Positions 24,427 to 34,452 are shown, numbered from the stretch's first letter. The stretch: DNA of 37,897 bases from Desulfovibrio sp. (GCF_014803725.1 NZ_JAAVBE010000003.1:1-37897), one strand, 5' to 3'. Numbers and translations are program-made. Notes: generated by a model not told the origin, from the sequence alone.

Positions 24427-25971
24427 ATGCCGCACTCCAGGGTCATCATCATCGACTACGGCTCGCAGGTCACGCAGCTCATCGCCCGCAGGACGCGCGA
24501 GGCGGGCGTGTATTCCGAGATCCATTCCTGCGTCACGCCGGCCGCTGAGGTGGCGGCCATGCGGCCCTCGGCCATCATCCTTTCCGGGGGGCCGGCCAGC
24601 GTGGGCGAAAAGGACGCGCCGAAGCTCGACCCGGGCCTGCTTGGGCTGGGTGTGCCCGTGCTCGGCATCTGCTACGGCATGCAGCTCATCGCGCAGCAGC
24701 TTGGCGGCGAGCTCGCGCAGTCCCTCACGCGGGAGTACGGCCCGGCCGAACTCACCATGACCGCGCCCTGCGCCCTGTGGACGGGCCTTGACCGCAAGGC
24801 GCCGACGCGCGTGTGGATGAGCCACGGCGACAAGGTCTCGGCCGTGCCGCCGGGCTTCACCGTGACCGGCAGCACCGAGACCCTCGCCATCGCGGCCATG
24901 GCCGACGAAACACGCAAGATCTACGCCGTGCAGTTCCACCCCGAGGTGCACCACAGCGTGGACGGCGAACAGATGCTCGAAAACTTCCTTTTCAAGGTGG
25001 CGAACTGTACGCCGGACTGGACCATGGCCTCCTTTGTGGAGCGGGCCGTGGCCGAGGCCGCGGAAAAGGTGGGCGAGAAGCACGTTGTGTGCGCGCTCTC
25101 CGGCGGCATCGACTCCACCGTGGTGGCGGCGCTGCTCCAGCGGGCCATCGGCGACCGGCTGCACTGCATCTTTGTGGATAACGGCCTTTTGCGCTTCAAC
25201 GAAGCCGAGGAAGTGACCACCTTTTTGCGCGAGCACTTCCATCTCAACCTCACCGTCGTGGACGCGCGCGAACGCTTCCTCACCCTGCTCAAGGGCGTGG
25301 AAGACCCCGAGAAAAAGCGCAAGATCATCGGCCACGCCTTCATCGACATCTTCCAGGAAGAGGCGGAAAAGCTGCCGCAGGTGGACTTTCTCGCGCAGGG
25401 CACGCTTTATCCCGATGTCATCGAGTCCGTGTCGCACAAGGGGCCGAGCGCGGTCATCAAGAGCCACCACAATGTGGGGGGCCTGCCCGAGACCATGAAA
25501 CTCGCGCTCATCGAGCCCCTGCGCGAGCTCTTCAAGGACGAGGTGCGCAAGGTGGCGGCCGAGCTCGGCATGCCGGATTCCATCGTCTGGCGGCATCCCT
25601 TCCCCGGGCCCGGGCTCGCCATCCGCGTGCTCGGCGAGGTACGCGAGGACAGGCTCGACATCCTGCGCCGCGCCGACAGGATCGTGCAGGAAGAACTGCG
25701 CGCCGCCGGCTGGTATCGCAAGGTCTGGCAGGGCTTCGCCGTGCTTCTGCCGCTGCGCACCGTGGGCGTCATGGGCGACGGCCGCACCTACGAGAACGTC
25801 ATCGCGTTGCGCGTGGTGGACAGCGTGGACGCCATGACCGCGGACTGGTCCCGCCTGCCGCCCGAGCTCCTGGCGCGCATCTCCGGGCGCATCATCAGCG
25901 AGGTCAAGGGCGTCAACCGCGTGGTCTACGACATCTCCTCCAAGCCGCCCAGCACCATCGAGTGGGAATAG
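24427..25971 (+). CDS. guaA: GMP synthase (glutamine-hydrolysing)
   Basis: GuaA converts XMP to GMP using glutamine and ATP. The 514-residue protein has an N-terminal class I glutaminase domain (nucleophile C82 in [14 protein letters not shown] for the His/Glu pair), the ATP pyrophosphatase domain with [13 protein letters not shown], and the C-terminal dimerisation domain ([16 protein letters not shown], ending PPSTIEWE). Length is typical. CAGGGAG precedes the ATG. It is the second gene of guaBA; tatB begins only 9 bp after its stop, so transcription may run on. Confidence 0.98.
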   Translation: MPHSRVIIIDYGSQVTQLIARRTREAGVYSEIHSCVTPAAEVAAMRPSAIILSGGPASVGEKDAPKLDPGLLGLGVPVLGICYGMQLIAQQLGGELAQSLTREYGPAELTMTAPCALWTGLDRKAPTRVWMSHGDKVSAVPPGFTVTGSTETLAIAAMADETRKIYAVQFHPEVHHSVDGEQMLENFLFKVANCTPDWTMASFVERAVAEAAEKVGEKHVVCALSGGIDSTVVAALLQRAIGDRLHCIFVDNGLLRFNEAEEVTTFLREHFHLNLTVVDARERFLTLLKGVEDPEKKRKIIGHAFIDIFQEEAEKLPQVDFLAQGTLYPDVIESVSHKGPSAVIKSHHNVGGLPETMKLALIEPLRELFKDEVRKVAAELGMPDSIVWRHPFPGPGLAIRVLGEVREDRLDILRRADRIVQEELRAAGWYRKVWQGFAVLLPLRTVGVMGDGRTYENVIALRVVDSVDAMTADWSRLPPELLARISGRIISEVKGVNRVVYDISSKPPSTIEWE

Positions 25972-25980
25972 GGGGACGCC

Positions 25981-26445
25981 ATGTTCGGCATCGGCAGCAC
26001 CGAGCTTCTCGTCATCCTTCTGGTGGCGCTCATCGTGCTCGGGCCCAAGAGCCTCGCCAAGGTGTCCCGCAGCTTGGGCAAGGCCATGGGGGAATTCCGG
26101 CGCGTCTCCACGGATTTTCAGCGCACCCTCAATGCCGAATCCGCCGAGGCCGATTTGCGCGAGCAGGAGGCGCAGCGGCGCCGCAAGGAGGCCGCCGCTA
26201 CCGCGGCCGAGGAAAAGCCGGCGCCGGCGCAGCCCGCGCCTGAAGCCGCGGCAGCCGCCACTGCCGATGAGTCCGACAGCCTCACCCCGCCGGAGGGCAG
26301 CCCGCTCGCCGAAGCCCTCGCCAGGGCACGCGCCGAGGCTGAGGCCGCAACGCCGCCTCCGGGCAGCGGCAGCGCCGCACAGGCCGCTCCCGGTGCCTCG
26401 GGCGTCACATCTACCGTCCAGCCCGAGGACGGCCCGCGCGCATGA
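25981..26445 (+). CDS. tatB: Twin-arginine translocase subunit TatB (TatA/B family)
   Basis: TatB recognises twin-arginine signal peptides with TatC at the cytoplasmic membrane. The 154-residue protein has one N-terminal membrane helix (residues 4-20, GSTELLVILLVALIVLGP), a Gly-Pro hinge, an amphipathic helix (KSLAKVSRSLGKAMGEFRR) and a long alanine/glutamate/proline-rich tail. The GP hinge and tail favour TatB over TatA, although the assignment within the family is not certain and no tatA is in the window. It overlaps tatC by 4 bp (ATGA), confirming the pair. Confidence 0.88.
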   Translation: MFGIGSTELLVILLVALIVLGPKSLAKVSRSLGKAMGEFRRVSTDFQRTLNAESAEADLREQEAQRRRKEAAATAAEEKPAPAQPAPEAAAAATADESDSLTPPEGSPLAEALARARAEAEAATPPPGSGSAAQAAPGASGVTSTVQPEDGPRA

Positions 26446-27482
26446 GCAACACCACGCCCACGCAGGAACCGGCCCCCTTCGAGACTTCCCTTTCCGGCCT
26501 CGAATGGCAGCCGGATACGGAGGCCGGGGCGGGCGCGCCGCCAGACGGCCCGCCGCCCACGTCCGACGCTCTCCCCAAAGCCCCCGGGCCTGCCGAGCCG
26601 CCGGCCACAACGCCCGAAGGCCAGCCCCCGGCCCCGCACGACGCCCCCGAGGCCGAAGGCGGCGAGCCCATGGGCCTCATGGATCATCTCTCCGAGCTGC
26701 GCAGCCGCCTTGTGCGCTGCTGCATCGCCGTGGGCATCGGCTTCGGCATCTGCTGGGCCGTGGTGGACCCCATTTTTGATGTCCTCATCCATCCCCTGCT
26801 CGCCGTGCTGCCGGCGGGCACCCACGCCCAGTACACGACGCTCCCCGAGGCCTTCTTCACCCGCATGTATATCGCCTTCGTGGCGGGCGTCTTTCTGGCG
26901 AGCCCGGCCATCTTCTACCAGATATGGGCCTTTGTGGCGCCGGGCCTCTATGACGAGGAAAAGCGCCATATCCTCCCCATCGCCTTTCTCTCGGCCGTCT
27001 TTTTCATCGCCGGCGGCGCCTTCTGCTATTTCATCGTCTTCCCCTTCGCCTTCAGCTTTTTCGTGAGCTATTCCACGCCCGACATCGTGATCACGCCCAA
27101 GGTGAGCGACTACCTGAGCTTCGTGCTCAAATTGCTCATTGCCTTCGGCCTGATCTTCGAGATGCCCATCTTCACGCTCTTCCTCGCGCGCATGGGCATC
27201 CTCACCGCCGCCATGATGCGCAGGGGGCGGCGCTACGCCATCGTGGGCATCTTCATCCTCGCGGCCATCCTCACGCCGCCTGACGTGGTCTCGCAACTGC
27301 TCATGGCCTGCCCCATGCTCCTCCTCTATGAGGGGAGCATCTGGGTGGCCGCGGCCTTCGGCAGGAAGCGCAAGGCCCCGACGGAAGAAGCGCCGGAAAA
27401 GGCAGAGGAAGGCACCGCACAGGAAAACCCCGAACACGACGCCGGCACGACGCCGGGCGCAAGCCCCGAGGAGAAACCATGA
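26442..27482 (+). CDS. tatC: Twin-arginine translocase subunit TatC
   Basis: TatC is the core receptor of the Tat export system for folded proteins. The 346-residue protein has six predicted membrane helices after the conserved start [14 protein letters not shown] at residue 77. The first 76 residues are an unusual proline- and alanine-rich cytoplasmic extension, and the last 45 are a charged tail ([17 protein letters not shown]). Signature elements include [12 protein letters not shown] and [10 protein letters not shown]. The ATG is fixed by the ATGA overlap with tatB; an internal start at M77 would give a standard length protein, so the extension deserves checking. It overlaps hisB by 4 bp. 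Confidence 0.95.
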   Translation: MSNTTPTQEPAPFETSLSGLEWQPDTEAGAGAPPDGPPPTSDALPKAPGPAEPPATTPEGQPPAPHDAPEAEGGEPMGLMDHLSELRSRLVRCCIAVGIGFGICWAVVDPIFDVLIHPLLAVLPAGTHAQYTTLPEAFFTRMYIAFVAGVFLASPAIFYQIWAFVAPGLYDEEKRHILPIAFLSAVFFIAGGAFCYFIVFPFAFSFFVSYSTPDIVITPKVSDYLSFVLKLLIAFGLIFEMPIFTLFLARMGILTAAMMRRGRRYAIVGIFILAAILTPPDVVSQLLMACPMLLLYEGSIWVAAAFGRKRKAPTEEAPEKAEEGTAQENPEHDAGTTPGASPEEKP

Positions 27483-28084
27483 GCGACGCCCTCCCTCTCC
27501 GGCGCGCGGATTTCGCGCGCAGCACCAGGGAAACGGACATCCGCGCCGCCCTCACCCTTGACGGCACAGGCGAGACCGATATTCACACCGGCATCGGCCT
27601 CCTCGACCACCTGCTCACGCTCACCATGTTCTGGGCGGAGATGGATCTCTCCCTCACCTGCAAGGGCGACCTTGAGGTGGACGCGCACCACAGCGCGGAG
27701 GACACGGGTCTCGCCGTGGGCACCGCCCTGCGCGAGGCCCTGGGCGACCGCGCCGGCATCGCCCGCGTGGGGCACGGACGCGTGCCCATGGACGAGGCGC
27801 TGGCCGATGTGGTCATAGACCTTTCCGGGCGCCCGTGGCTGGAGTGGCGCGGCGACGAGCTGTTGCCGCCGGTCATCGCCGGGGAGGAGAAGGACCTCTG
27901 GCGCGAGTTTTACAAGGCCCTCGCCAGCGCGGCGCGCTGCAACCTGCATATTTCCTTTTTGTACGGCAAGAACGGCCATCACCTCCTCGAATCGGCGGCC
28001 AAGGGCCTCGGGCTTGCGCTCGGCCACGCCGTGCGCCGCAGGGGGACGCACATCAGAAGCACCAAGGGAGGCCTGGACTCATGA
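27479..28084 (+). CDS. hisB: Imidazoleglycerol-phosphate dehydratase
   Basis: HisB dehydrates imidazoleglycerol phosphate in histidine synthesis. The 201-residue protein is the monofunctional dehydratase with no phosphatase domain. The metal-binding motifs are clear: [18 protein letters not shown], and the second-half [19 protein letters not shown]. The usual RARVERKTAET start is replaced by [15 protein letters not shown]. It overlaps tatC by 4 bp (ATGA) and the following lipoprotein gene by 4 bp, so translation is coupled on both sides. Confidence 0.96.
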   Translation: MSDALPLRRADFARSTRETDIRAALTLDGTGETDIHTGIGLLDHLLTLTMFWAEMDLSLTCKGDLEVDAHHSAEDTGLAVGTALREALGDRAGIARVGHGRVPMDEALADVVIDLSGRPWLEWRGDELLPPVIAGEEKDLWREFYKALASAARCNLHISFLYGKNGHHLLESAAKGLGLALGHAVRRRGTHIRSTKGGLDS

Positions 28085-28749
28085 CCAAACGACGCCATCT
28101 GCCCTGCCTGTCCATTGTTCTCGCGGCCGCGCTTTCGCTGGCGCTCGCCGCCTGCTCGCGCCAGCCCGCAAGCACCGCGGACGTGCCCCGGCTTGTGCCG
28201 TCCAGCTACAAGATCTCGGTGGCGCCTTTCACCCAGCCGCTGCATCCGGGCCAGCTTATCGTGGGGCAGATCCCCGAGCCGCAGGGCCGTATCCCGCACG
28301 ACGCGCTCGTGGCGCTGGACAGGGAATTGCGCGAGGTGCTCATCACCGGCACCAAGCGGCAGTACACCTTCATCCCGCGCCGGAACCTGCCCCCTGACCT
28401 CACCAATGCCCACAGCACGGGGCAGCCCGGGGCGCTGCCGCGCTGGTTGGCCTATGGGCGCCAGCACGGCGCGCAGTACCTGCTCATCCCGCAGGTACTC
28501 GACTGGCACGAGCGCGAGGGCTCGAGCGCCGGTGTGACGCAGTCGGCGCATGTGCGCGTGGAATTCTTCCTCGTCAACGTGGCCGAGGGCGAGCTCGGCA
28601 ACCGCTCCATCTTTGAGGAAAAACAGGTGGGCCTCACCGAAAATCTGCTGACGGTGGGCGAATTTTTCAAGCGCAAGGGCGCCTGGGTCTCGGCGCAGGA
28701 GCTGGCGGTGGACGGCATGCAAAAGGCCGTGAAGGACCTCGGGCTGTGA
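28081..28749 (+). CDS. Putative lipoprotein of unknown function, CsgG/LpoB-like pattern
   Basis: The 222-residue protein has a lipoprotein signal: basic MTKRR, a hydrophobic stretch and lipobox LAAC with C at about residue 24. Downstream, [42 protein letters not shown] and [14 protein letters not shown] alternate in the strand/helix order seen in CsgG, LpoB and TolB N-terminal domains; this is a weak resemblance. It sits between hisB and hisA, overlapping each by 4 bp, so it is made together with histidine enzymes although its location is the cell envelope. No link to histidine synthesis is evident. Confidence 0.8.
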   Translation: MTKRRHLPCLSIVLAAALSLALAACSRQPASTADVPRLVPSSYKISVAPFTQPLHPGQLIVGQIPEPQGRIPHDALVALDRELREVLITGTKRQYTFIPRRNLPPDLTNAHSTGQPGALPRWLAYGRQHGAQYLLIPQVLDWHEREGSSAGVTQSAHVRVEFFLVNVAEGELGNRSIFEEKQVGLTENLLTVGEFFKRKGAWVSAQELAVDGMQKAVKDLGL

Positions 28750-29486
28750 TCATCTTTCCCGCGGTGGACATCAAGGGGGGCAAGGCTGTGCGGCTTCGCC
28801 GCGGCCGCGCGGACGACGCCACCGTCTTCGCCGACGACCCGGCCGAAGCCGCCCGCCACTGGGAGCGCCTGGGCGCCCGCTGGCTGCATGTGGTGGATCT
28901 GGACGGCGCCTTTGACGGCCATGCCGCCAGCGCGGCCATCGTGGGCCGCATCTGCGAGGGGGCAAGCATCCCCGTGCAGCTCGGGGGCGGCATCCGCGAC
29001 GCGGACGCGGCCCGCGCCTATCTCGACGCCGGCGTCACGCGGCTCATCATCGGCACCATGGCGCTGGAGGAGCCGGAAAAATTCGCGGCGCTTTGCCGCG
29101 CCTTCCCGGGAAAGATCGGCGTTTCGCTGGATGCGGCAAACGGCCGGCTCAAGAGCCGGGGCTGGGTGGCGGACACGGGGCTCACCGTGGCCGGGGTGCT
29201 GCCCCGCCTCGAGGATGCGGGCGCGGCCTTCATCATCTATACGGATATCGAGCGCGACGGCATGCACAGCGGCGTTAATGCGGACGCGCTCACGCGCCTT
29301 GTGCGCGCGGCACATGTGCCGGTCATCGCGGCCGGCGGCGTGTCAACGCTGGAGGATGTGAAACGCCTCTACCCGCTCAGCCGGGAAGGGCTGGAGGGCG
29401 TCATCAGCGGCCGCGCCCTCTACGAAGGCACCCTCGACCTCCCCGCGGCCCTTGCCTGGGTGACGGCGCAGGAGGCCGGCGCCTAG
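28746..29486 (+). CDS. hisA: ProFAR isomerase (HisA)
   Basis: HisA isomerises the aminoaldose intermediate to the ketose in histidine synthesis. The 246-residue TIM barrel shows [14 protein letters not shown] with catalytic D8, [18 protein letters not shown], the second catalytic aspartate in [12 protein letters not shown], and [11 protein letters not shown]. It starts with GTG at 28746, overlapping the lipoprotein stop by 4 bp (GTGA); the motif spacing confirms this start. Its stop overlaps the uvrA stop on the other strand within one CTAG. No terminator separates them. Confidence 0.96.
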   Translation: MIIFPAVDIKGGKAVRLRRGRADDATVFADDPAEAARHWERLGARWLHVVDLDGAFDGHAASAAIVGRICEGASIPVQLGGGIRDADAARAYLDAGVTRLIIGTMALEEPEKFAALCRAFPGKIGVSLDAANGRLKSRGWVADTGLTVAGVLPRLEDAGAAFIIYTDIERDGMHSGVNADALTRLVRAAHVPVIAAGGVSTLEDVKRLYPLSREGLEGVISGRALYEGTLDLPAALAWVTAQEAGA

Positions 29487-32400
29487 CCCTTCTTCTTCCG
29501 GCGCTTGAGCCGTTCCGTGCGCTCCTGCATGAGGAAGCGTCCGGTGACGGAAGCCGGGTCGGCCACGATGGCCTCCGGCGTGCCGGCGGAGACGATGAGG
29601 CCGCCGTTCTCGCCGCCCCCCGGGCCCATGTCCAGCACATGGTCCGCCGCGAGGATCATGTCCGTGTTATGCTCGATGACCACCACGCTGGCGCCCTTGT
29701 CCACCAGGGCGTGCAGCACCTTGATGAGCTTGCCCACCTCGTGCATGTGCAGGCCCGTGGTGGGCTCGTCGAGGATGTAGAGCGTGCCCGGCAGCGAGCG
29801 CTTGCCGAGCTCGCGCGAGATCTTGATGCGCTGCGCCTCGCCGCCGGAAAGCGTGGTGGCAGGCTGCCCGAGGCGCAAGTACCCGAGGCCCACGTCCTCC
29901 AGAACAGCCAGGCGCCGCTCCAGCGAGGGATAGCTCTCGAAGAGCTTGCGCGCCTGGCTGACCGTCAGGTCAAGCACCTCGGCTATGTTCAGGCCCTTGT
30001 AGCGCACTTCCAGCGTCTCGTGGTTGTAGCGCTTGCCCTGGCAGACATCGCAGGTGACGTACACATCGGGCAGAAAGTGCATCTCCACCCGGATCTGCCC
30101 GTCGCCGCCGCAGGCCTCGCAGCGGCCCCCGCGCACATTGAAGCTGAAACGCCCGGGCTGGTAGCCGCGCTTGCGGGCGTCCGGCGTCATGGCGAAGATG
30201 TTGCGGATCTCGTCGAAGATCTTGGTATAGGTGGCCGGGTTGGAACGCGGCGTGCGGCCGATGGGCGTCTGGTCAATGGCCACGATGCGCTCGATGGGCG
30301 TGGCCCCGCCCTCGTAGGAGAGGCCGCCGATGGTGCCCGGCTGGTCCACGCGCAGGCCGAGGCCCAGGGCCAGGTGCTTGTAGAGCGTGTCCACCACGAG
30401 CGAGCTCTTGCCCGAGCCCGAGACCCCGGTGACGCAGGTGAGCACGCCCATGGGGATGCGGCAGTCGATGCCGCGCAGGTTGTTGGTGGTCACGTCGTGG
30501 AGCACGAGCTCGCCCTTGGGCTCGCGCCGTGCGTCCGGCAGGGGGATGACCTCGTCGCCGCGCAGATAGCGGGCCGTGAGGGTGTCGGCGTCGTCCAGCA
30601 ATTCCTTCACAGGGCCCTGAAACATGATCTCGCCGCCGTTGGCGCCCGAGCCGGGGCCGAGCTCGATGACCGTGTCGGCCTCGCAGATGGTGGCCTCGTC
30701 GTGCTCCACCACGAGCACGGTATTGCCGCGCTTCTGGAGCGAACGCAGGGTGCCCAAAAGGCGCTCGTTGTCACGCGGATGCAGCCCGATAGAAGGCTCG
30801 TCGAGCACATAGGTCACGCCCACGAGGCCCGAGCCGAGCTGCGAGGCGAGGCGGATGCGCTGGGCCTCCCCGCCGGAGAGCGTGCTCATGGAGCGGCCGA
30901 GCGAGAGATATTCAAGTCCCACATTGCCCAGGAAGGACAGGCGGAACTCCAGCTCCTTGAGCAGGGGCTCGGCGATGAGGGCGTGGCGGCCCGTGAATTT
31001 CCGCTCCTTGAGCCAGGCCAGCGCCCTGTCCACGGGGAGCGCGCAGAACTGGGCGATGGAAAGGTCGTCCACGCGCACGGAGAGCGCTTCGGGCCGAAGC
31101 CGCGCGCCCTTGCAGTCCGGGCAGTCGCAGGACTGGCGGAAGCGCGCCAGCTCCTCGCGCCAGGCGTCGCCGTACTGCATGCCCTTTTCCAGGAGCGGGA
31201 TGACGCCGGGCCAGCGCCGGTCGCTCACCGCCACCTCGCTCTGGAGGCGCTGCGCCTCCACGAAATTCTTGCTCTGGTGGTCGCCGGCGGCGCCGAGGGC
31301 CACGACCCCGCCCATCCAGTTGCGGCGCAGGCCCAGCGAGCCCGCGGCCGGCTTGCCGTGCTCGTCCTCCCCGTAGAACAGGGCCGCCAGGGCCTCGTCC
31401 GAATATTTCTCCAGTGGCGTGGCGAGCGTGAAGCCGAAGCGCTTGCCGAGCGCGGCCAGCGCCGTCTGGTAGCGCGCCAGCACTTTCGGCTTGGCCCAGG
31501 GGAGGAGCGCCCCGCCCGTGAGCGAGAGCCCGCGGTTGGGCGCGATGAGCCTGGGCTCGAAATAATCCACGGTGCCCAGGCCCACGCAGCGCGGGCAGGC
31601 GCCCTGCGGGCCGTTGAAGGAAAAGAGCTGCGGGCTCGGCGCGGGCAGCGAGATATGGCACGTGGGGCACACGGACGTGGTGGACTGGACGATGTCCCGC
31701 TCGCCTTCGGGGCGCCCGGGCAGGTGGAGCACCATCTGCCCGTTGCCGTGGCGCAGGGCCAGCTCCACGGAATCGGCGAGACGCCCGCGGATGCCCTCCT
31801 TGTTGACGAGCCGGTCGACCACAAGGTCAATGGAGTGCTTCTTGTTCTTCTCCAGCGGCGGCACGCCGTCCAGCGTATAAAACTCTCCGTCCACGCGCAC
31901 GCGGGCGAAGCCCTCGGCCTTGAGCTTTTTCAGCAGGTCCTGGTGGGTGCCCTTTTGCAGCTCGACAAGCGGCGCGAGCACCATGAATTTCTCGCCCTCG
32001 GGCAGCGCGAGGATGTCCGAGATGATCTCGTCCGCGGCGCGGGCCTCGATGGGGCGGCCGCACTGGGGGCAATAGGTGGTGCCGAGGCGGGCGAAGAACA
32101 CGCGCAAAAAGTCATAGATCTCCGTCACCGTGCCCACCGTGGAGCGCGGGTTGCGCGAAACGCTCTGCTGCTCCAGCGAGATGGCGGGCGAAAGCCCCTC
32201 GATCTTCTCCACGTCCGGCTTGTCCATCTGCGGCAGAAACTGGCGCGCATAGGTGGAGAGCGATTCCACATAGCGGCGCTGCCCCTCGGCATACACGATA
32301 TCGAAGGCCAGGGTGGACTTGCCCGAGCCGGACGGCCCGCAGACCACCACGAGCTCGTCCCGGGGGATGTCGAGGCTGATGTTCTTGAGATTGTGCTGGC

Positions 32401-32488
32401 GCGCGTTCTCGATATGGATACAGGGGCTCTCCGCCTGCGGCTCACGGGCCTTCTCACACATCAGGGGGGGCTGTGCGGTCGTGTTCAT
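29483..32488 (-). CDS. uvrA: Excinuclease ABC subunit UvrA
   Basis: UvrA is the damage-recognition ATPase of nucleotide excision repair. The roughly 1001-residue protein has two ABC modules: Walker A at 51-59 (GPSGSGKST) and a second [11 protein letters not shown], two [17 protein letters not shown] signatures (second [12 protein letters not shown]), and zinc sites [21 protein letters not shown] and CEACGGDGQ with [10 protein letters not shown]. Length is in the upper normal range (about 940-1000). The start is uncertain: ATG at 32488 has only AAGG directly adjacent; M10 is an alternative. It lies 51 bp after cysK, same strand, with no obvious terminator between. Confidence 0.97.
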   Translation of the reverse strand: MNTTAQPPLMCEKAREPQAESPCIHIENARQHNLKNISLDIPRDELVVVCGPSGSGKSTLAFDIVYAEGQRRYVESLSTYARQFLPQMDKPDVEKIEGLSPAISLEQQSVSRNPRSTVGTVTEIYDFLRVFFARLGTTYCPQCGRPIEARAADEIISDILALPEGEKFMVLAPLVELQKGTHQDLLKKLKAEGFARVRVDGEFYTLDGVPPLEKNKKHSIDLVVDRLVNKEGIRGRLADSVELALRHGNGQMVLHLPGRPEGERDIVQSTTSVCPTCHISLPAPSPQLFSFNGPQGACPRCVGLGTVDYFEPRLIAPNRGLSLTGGALLPWAKPKVLARYQTALAALGKRFGFTLATPLEKYSDEALAALFYGEDEHGKPAAGSLGLRRNWMGGVVALGAAGDHQSKNFVEAQRLQSEVAVSDRRWPGVIPLLEKGMQYGDAWREELARFRQSCDCPDCKGARLRPEALSVRVDDLSIAQFCALPVDRALAWLKERKFTGRHALIAEPLLKELEFRLSFLGNVGLEYLSLGRSMSTLSGGEAQRIRLASQLGSGLVGVTYVLDEPSIGLHPRDNERLLGTLRSLQKRGNTVLVVEHDEATICEADTVIELGPGSGANGGEIMFQGPVKELLDDADTLTARYLRGDEVIPLPDARREPKGELVLHDVTTNNLRGIDCRIPMGVLTCVTGVSGSGKSSLVVDTLYKHLALGLGLRVDQPGTIGGLSYEGGATPIERIVAIDQTPIGRTPRSNPATYTKIFDEIRNIFAMTPDARKRGYQPGRFSFNVRGGRCEACGGDGQIRVEMHFLPDVYVTCDVCQGKRYNHETLEVRYKGLNIAEVLDLTVSQARKLFESYPSLERRLAVLEDVGLGYLRLGQPATTLSGGEAQRIKISRELGKRSLPGTLYILDEPTTGLHMHEVGKLIKVLHALVDKGASVVVIEHNTDMILAADHVLDMGPGGGENGGLIVSAGTPEAIVADPASVTGRFLMQERTERLKRRKKKG

Positions 32489-32539
32489 CCTTCATATCTA
32501 AGCACCGGGCATGGCTTGGCAAGTGGCGGCGCCCGCGCT

Positions 32540-33454
32540 TCACTCCGCCTCGAAGAGCGGAGTGGAGAGGTAGCGCTCGCCGGTGTCGCAGGCAAAGGTG
32601 ACGATGTTCCTGCCGGCCATCTCCGGGCGTTCGGCCACGGCGAGGGCCGCGGCCACGTTGGCGCCGGTGGAGATGCCCGCGCACACGCCGTCAACGGCCA
32701 TGAGGCGCCGGGCCGTGGCTATGGCTTCGCCGGCATCGGCGAGCAGCACCTCGTCGATGAGCGAGCGGTCGAGGATGTCGGGCACGAAGCCCGCGCCGAT
32801 GCCCTGGATGGCGTGTGGGCCCGGCGCCCCCCCGGAAAGCACGGGCGAGGCCGCCGGCTCCACGGCGATGACCCTGAAGTCGGCGATGGATTCCTTGAGA
32901 TAGCGGCCCGTGCCCGTGAGCGAGGAACCGGAGCCCACGCCGGCCACGAGAACGTCCATGCGGCCCGCGCTGTCATGCCAGATCTCCGGCCCCGTGGTCT
33001 CGTAATGCACGGCCACGGCGTCGCGGTTGGAAAACTGGTTCACCAGCCAGCCGCCCAGCTCGTCCGCGAGGTCGCGGGCGGCCGCCACGGCGGCGGCCAT
33101 GCCGCCGGCAGCGGGCGTGAGGGCGAGCTCCGCGCCATAGGCGCGCAACAGGGCGCGCCGCTCGCGGCTCATGGATTCGGGCATGGTGAGCGCGCAGCGC
33201 AGGCCGCGCATGGCACACACGAGCGCCAGGCCGATGCCCATGTTGCCGCTGGTGGCCTCCACCACGAGCCCCCCGGGGCGTATGTCGCCGCGCACGAGCG
33301 CGCGCTCCACGCAATGAAAGGCCACGCGGTCCTTGATGGAGCCGCCGGGATTACGGTTCTCCAGCTTGAGCCACACAGTGCCCGGCAGCTCTTGGGAGAG
33401 TTTGAGCCGCAAGAGCGGCGTGCGGCCAATAGTTTGGAGGATGGATGTCTTCAT
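32540..33454 (-). CDS. cysK: Cysteine synthase (O-acetylserine thiol-lyase)
   Basis: CysK makes cysteine from O-acetylserine and sulfide, PLP-dependent. The 304-residue protein has K41 for PLP in NPGGSIKDR, the phosphate/substrate loop TSGNMG at 68-73 (family norm TSGNTG, so the threonine is methionine here), the glycine-rich GVGSGSSLTGTGRY and SSGANVAA-like GISTGANVAA. ATG at 33454 has GGAG upstream; an upstream start would add 16 non-conserved residues. It has a good promoter with an inverted repeat over the -35 box, so it is probably regulated. CysM-type activity cannot be excluded. Confidence 0.93.
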   Translation of the reverse strand: MKTSILQTIGRTPLLRLKLSQELPGTVWLKLENRNPGGSIKDRVAFHCVERALVRGDIRPGGLVVEATSGNMGIGLALVCAMRGLRCALTMPESMSRERRALLRAYGAELALTPAAGGMAAAVAAARDLADELGGWLVNQFSNRDAVAVHYETTGPEIWHDSAGRMDVLVAGVGSGSSLTGTGRYLKESIADFRVIAVEPAASPVLSGGAPGPHAIQGIGAGFVPDILDRSLIDEVLLADAGEAIATARRLMAVDGVCAGISTGANVAAALAVAERPEMAGRNIVTFACDTGERYLSTPLFEAE

Positions 33455-33555
33455 GGGTGCTCCTGCAACTCGGAGACCGGCGACGCGTGCGGGCCGGCGC
33501 AAAAAGGGAGTGGCGCGCCGCGCGGCCGCCCGGGCCGCACCCGACGCGCGGTAGG

Positions 33556-33587
33556 ATAGTAGAGTGATTTGCTAGGTAATGCAAATC
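33556..33587 (-). promoter_or_regulatory. cysK promoter with inverted-repeat operator
   Basis: On the minus strand TTGCAT (plus 33579-33584), 17 bp, TACTAT (plus 33556-33561). A perfect 7-bp inverted repeat GATTTGC (33566-33572) and GCAAATC (33581-33587) with an 8-base spacer covers the -35 box and spacer. Predicted start near 33549. A repressor of cysteine/sulfur or iron-sulfur genes is the likely binder; which one is unknown. Confidence 0.65.
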
Positions 33588-33649
33588 TTCGCGCCGGGCA
33601 TGCGCGGCGGCGTGACCTCTTCCGTTGCGGAATTTCCCCACTTTCCCGG

Positions 33650-33678
33650 TTGACAGGGGCCGCGCTTGGTCTTAAAGA
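33650..33678 (+). promoter_or_regulatory. Sigma70-like promoter for the NTF2-like gene
   Basis: TTGACA (33650-33655), 17-bp spacer, TAAAGA (33673-33678). Predicted leader about 75 nt before the AAAGGAGG ribosome site. Confidence 0.5.
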
Positions 33679-33761
33679 AAGCATCCGCGCGCCGCCGCAT
33701 CTGCCGGCAACGCCGCGCCCGTGGCCGCCGCCACGGGACTTTGTGCGAAAGGAGGACTCCC

Positions 33762-34223
33762 ATGCGATTTTTCCAGTTCGTGCCCCTGCTTCTGGCGCTC
33801 GCCCTCTGCCTTGCCGGCGGCATCGCCCATGCCAAGGCCGACCCTGTGGAACAGTACACCGAGGCCGTCATCACCGGCGATGTGGCTGCGCTGGAAAAGC
33901 TGCTGGCGCCCAATTTCTGGTATATCGGCTCCAACGGCCACATTCGTGACAAGGCGCACTTCATCGAAGAGATCAAGGACAAAAAGCTCGTCGTGGACCG
34001 CATGACGCTTTCCAATATCCGCGAGACCAAGGTCGGCGAAACGCGGCTGCTCACGGCCAACGGCGTTTTCCACGGCACCTCCGAGATGCCGCGCCCGCAG
34101 GGCCTCATGCGCTATACCATGGTGCTCGGCGACAACAAGGGCACGGAACAGGTGGTGCTGTTCCAGGCAACGCCCGTCATTTCCACGCCCGAGTGCAAGG
34201 ACGGCAACTGCAAGATCAAGTAA
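33762..34223 (+). CDS. Exported NTF2-like (SnoaL/DUF4440-type) protein
   Basis: The 153-residue protein has a signal peptide (residues 1-24, cleavage near AHA-KA), then an NTF2-like cone fold: VEQYTEAVITGDVAALEKLLAPNFWYIGSNG is the typical helix-strand opening of SnoaL/DUF4440 proteins. The C terminus carries CKDGNC, two cysteines that might form a disulfide. AAAGGAGG lies 6 bp before ATG, a very strong site. It is a single-gene unit with its own promoter and a perfect intrinsic terminator. Function unknown; these folds bind small molecules or act as isomerases. Confidence 0.82.
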   Translation: MRFFQFVPLLLALALCLAGGIAHAKADPVEQYTEAVITGDVAALEKLLAPNFWYIGSNGHIRDKAHFIEEIKDKKLVVDRMTLSNIRETKVGETRLLTANGVFHGTSEMPRPQGLMRYTMVLGDNKGTEQVVLFQATPVISTPECKDGNCKIK

Positions 34224-34247
34224 GCCGGCCGCAGCGTCCATTTTTGG

Positions 34248-34283
34248 AAAAGGCCGCTTCCGCGACTGCGGGAGCGGCCTTTT
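34248..34283 (+). terminator. Strong intrinsic terminator after the NTF2-like gene
   Basis: AAAAGGCCGCT (34248-34258) pairs with AGCGGCCTTTT (34273-34283), with a T-G wobble and inner CCGC/GCGG around a GACT loop: about 16 pairs. The flanking A and T runs let it act in both directions. Confidence 0.9.
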
Positions 34284-34452
34284 GCGCTGCGTGACGCGAG
34301 CCCAGGACAGCGGTTGTGATGATGTCGCGGCGCCCTTTCTCCCGAGCCTGGCCGCCGCACAGTTATACCTCGGCCAGTCGCAGGCATTTCCCCCAACACC
34401 GCCTGTCGCCCCTTTCCCGTACCGGGGGCGCCCCCGCCTCCCGCAGCCCCAC

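Larger units (their letters stand above)
33455..33761. other. 307-bp divergent gap between cysK and the NTF2-like gene
   Basis: The gap holds the cysK leader (about 95 nt) with a GCGGCC/GGCCGC hairpin (33522-33538) and, further along the minus strand, a five-T run (plus AAAAA 33501-33505); the cysK promoter with inverted repeat (33556-33587); and a plus-strand TTGACA promoter (33650-33678). The hairpin plus T-run are separated by other bases, so attenuation is only a possibility. No gene is seen. Confidence 0.5.

Noticed and set aside
27479-28084. Bifunctional HisB with a phosphatase domain
   Set aside because: Only 201 residues, all assigned to the dehydratase; no DxDxT phosphatase motif.
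29639-33559. A 1306-codon open frame on the plus strand opposite uvrA and cysK
   Set aside because: Same reason: uvrA and cysK on the other strand have complete motifs, and this product resembles no protein family.
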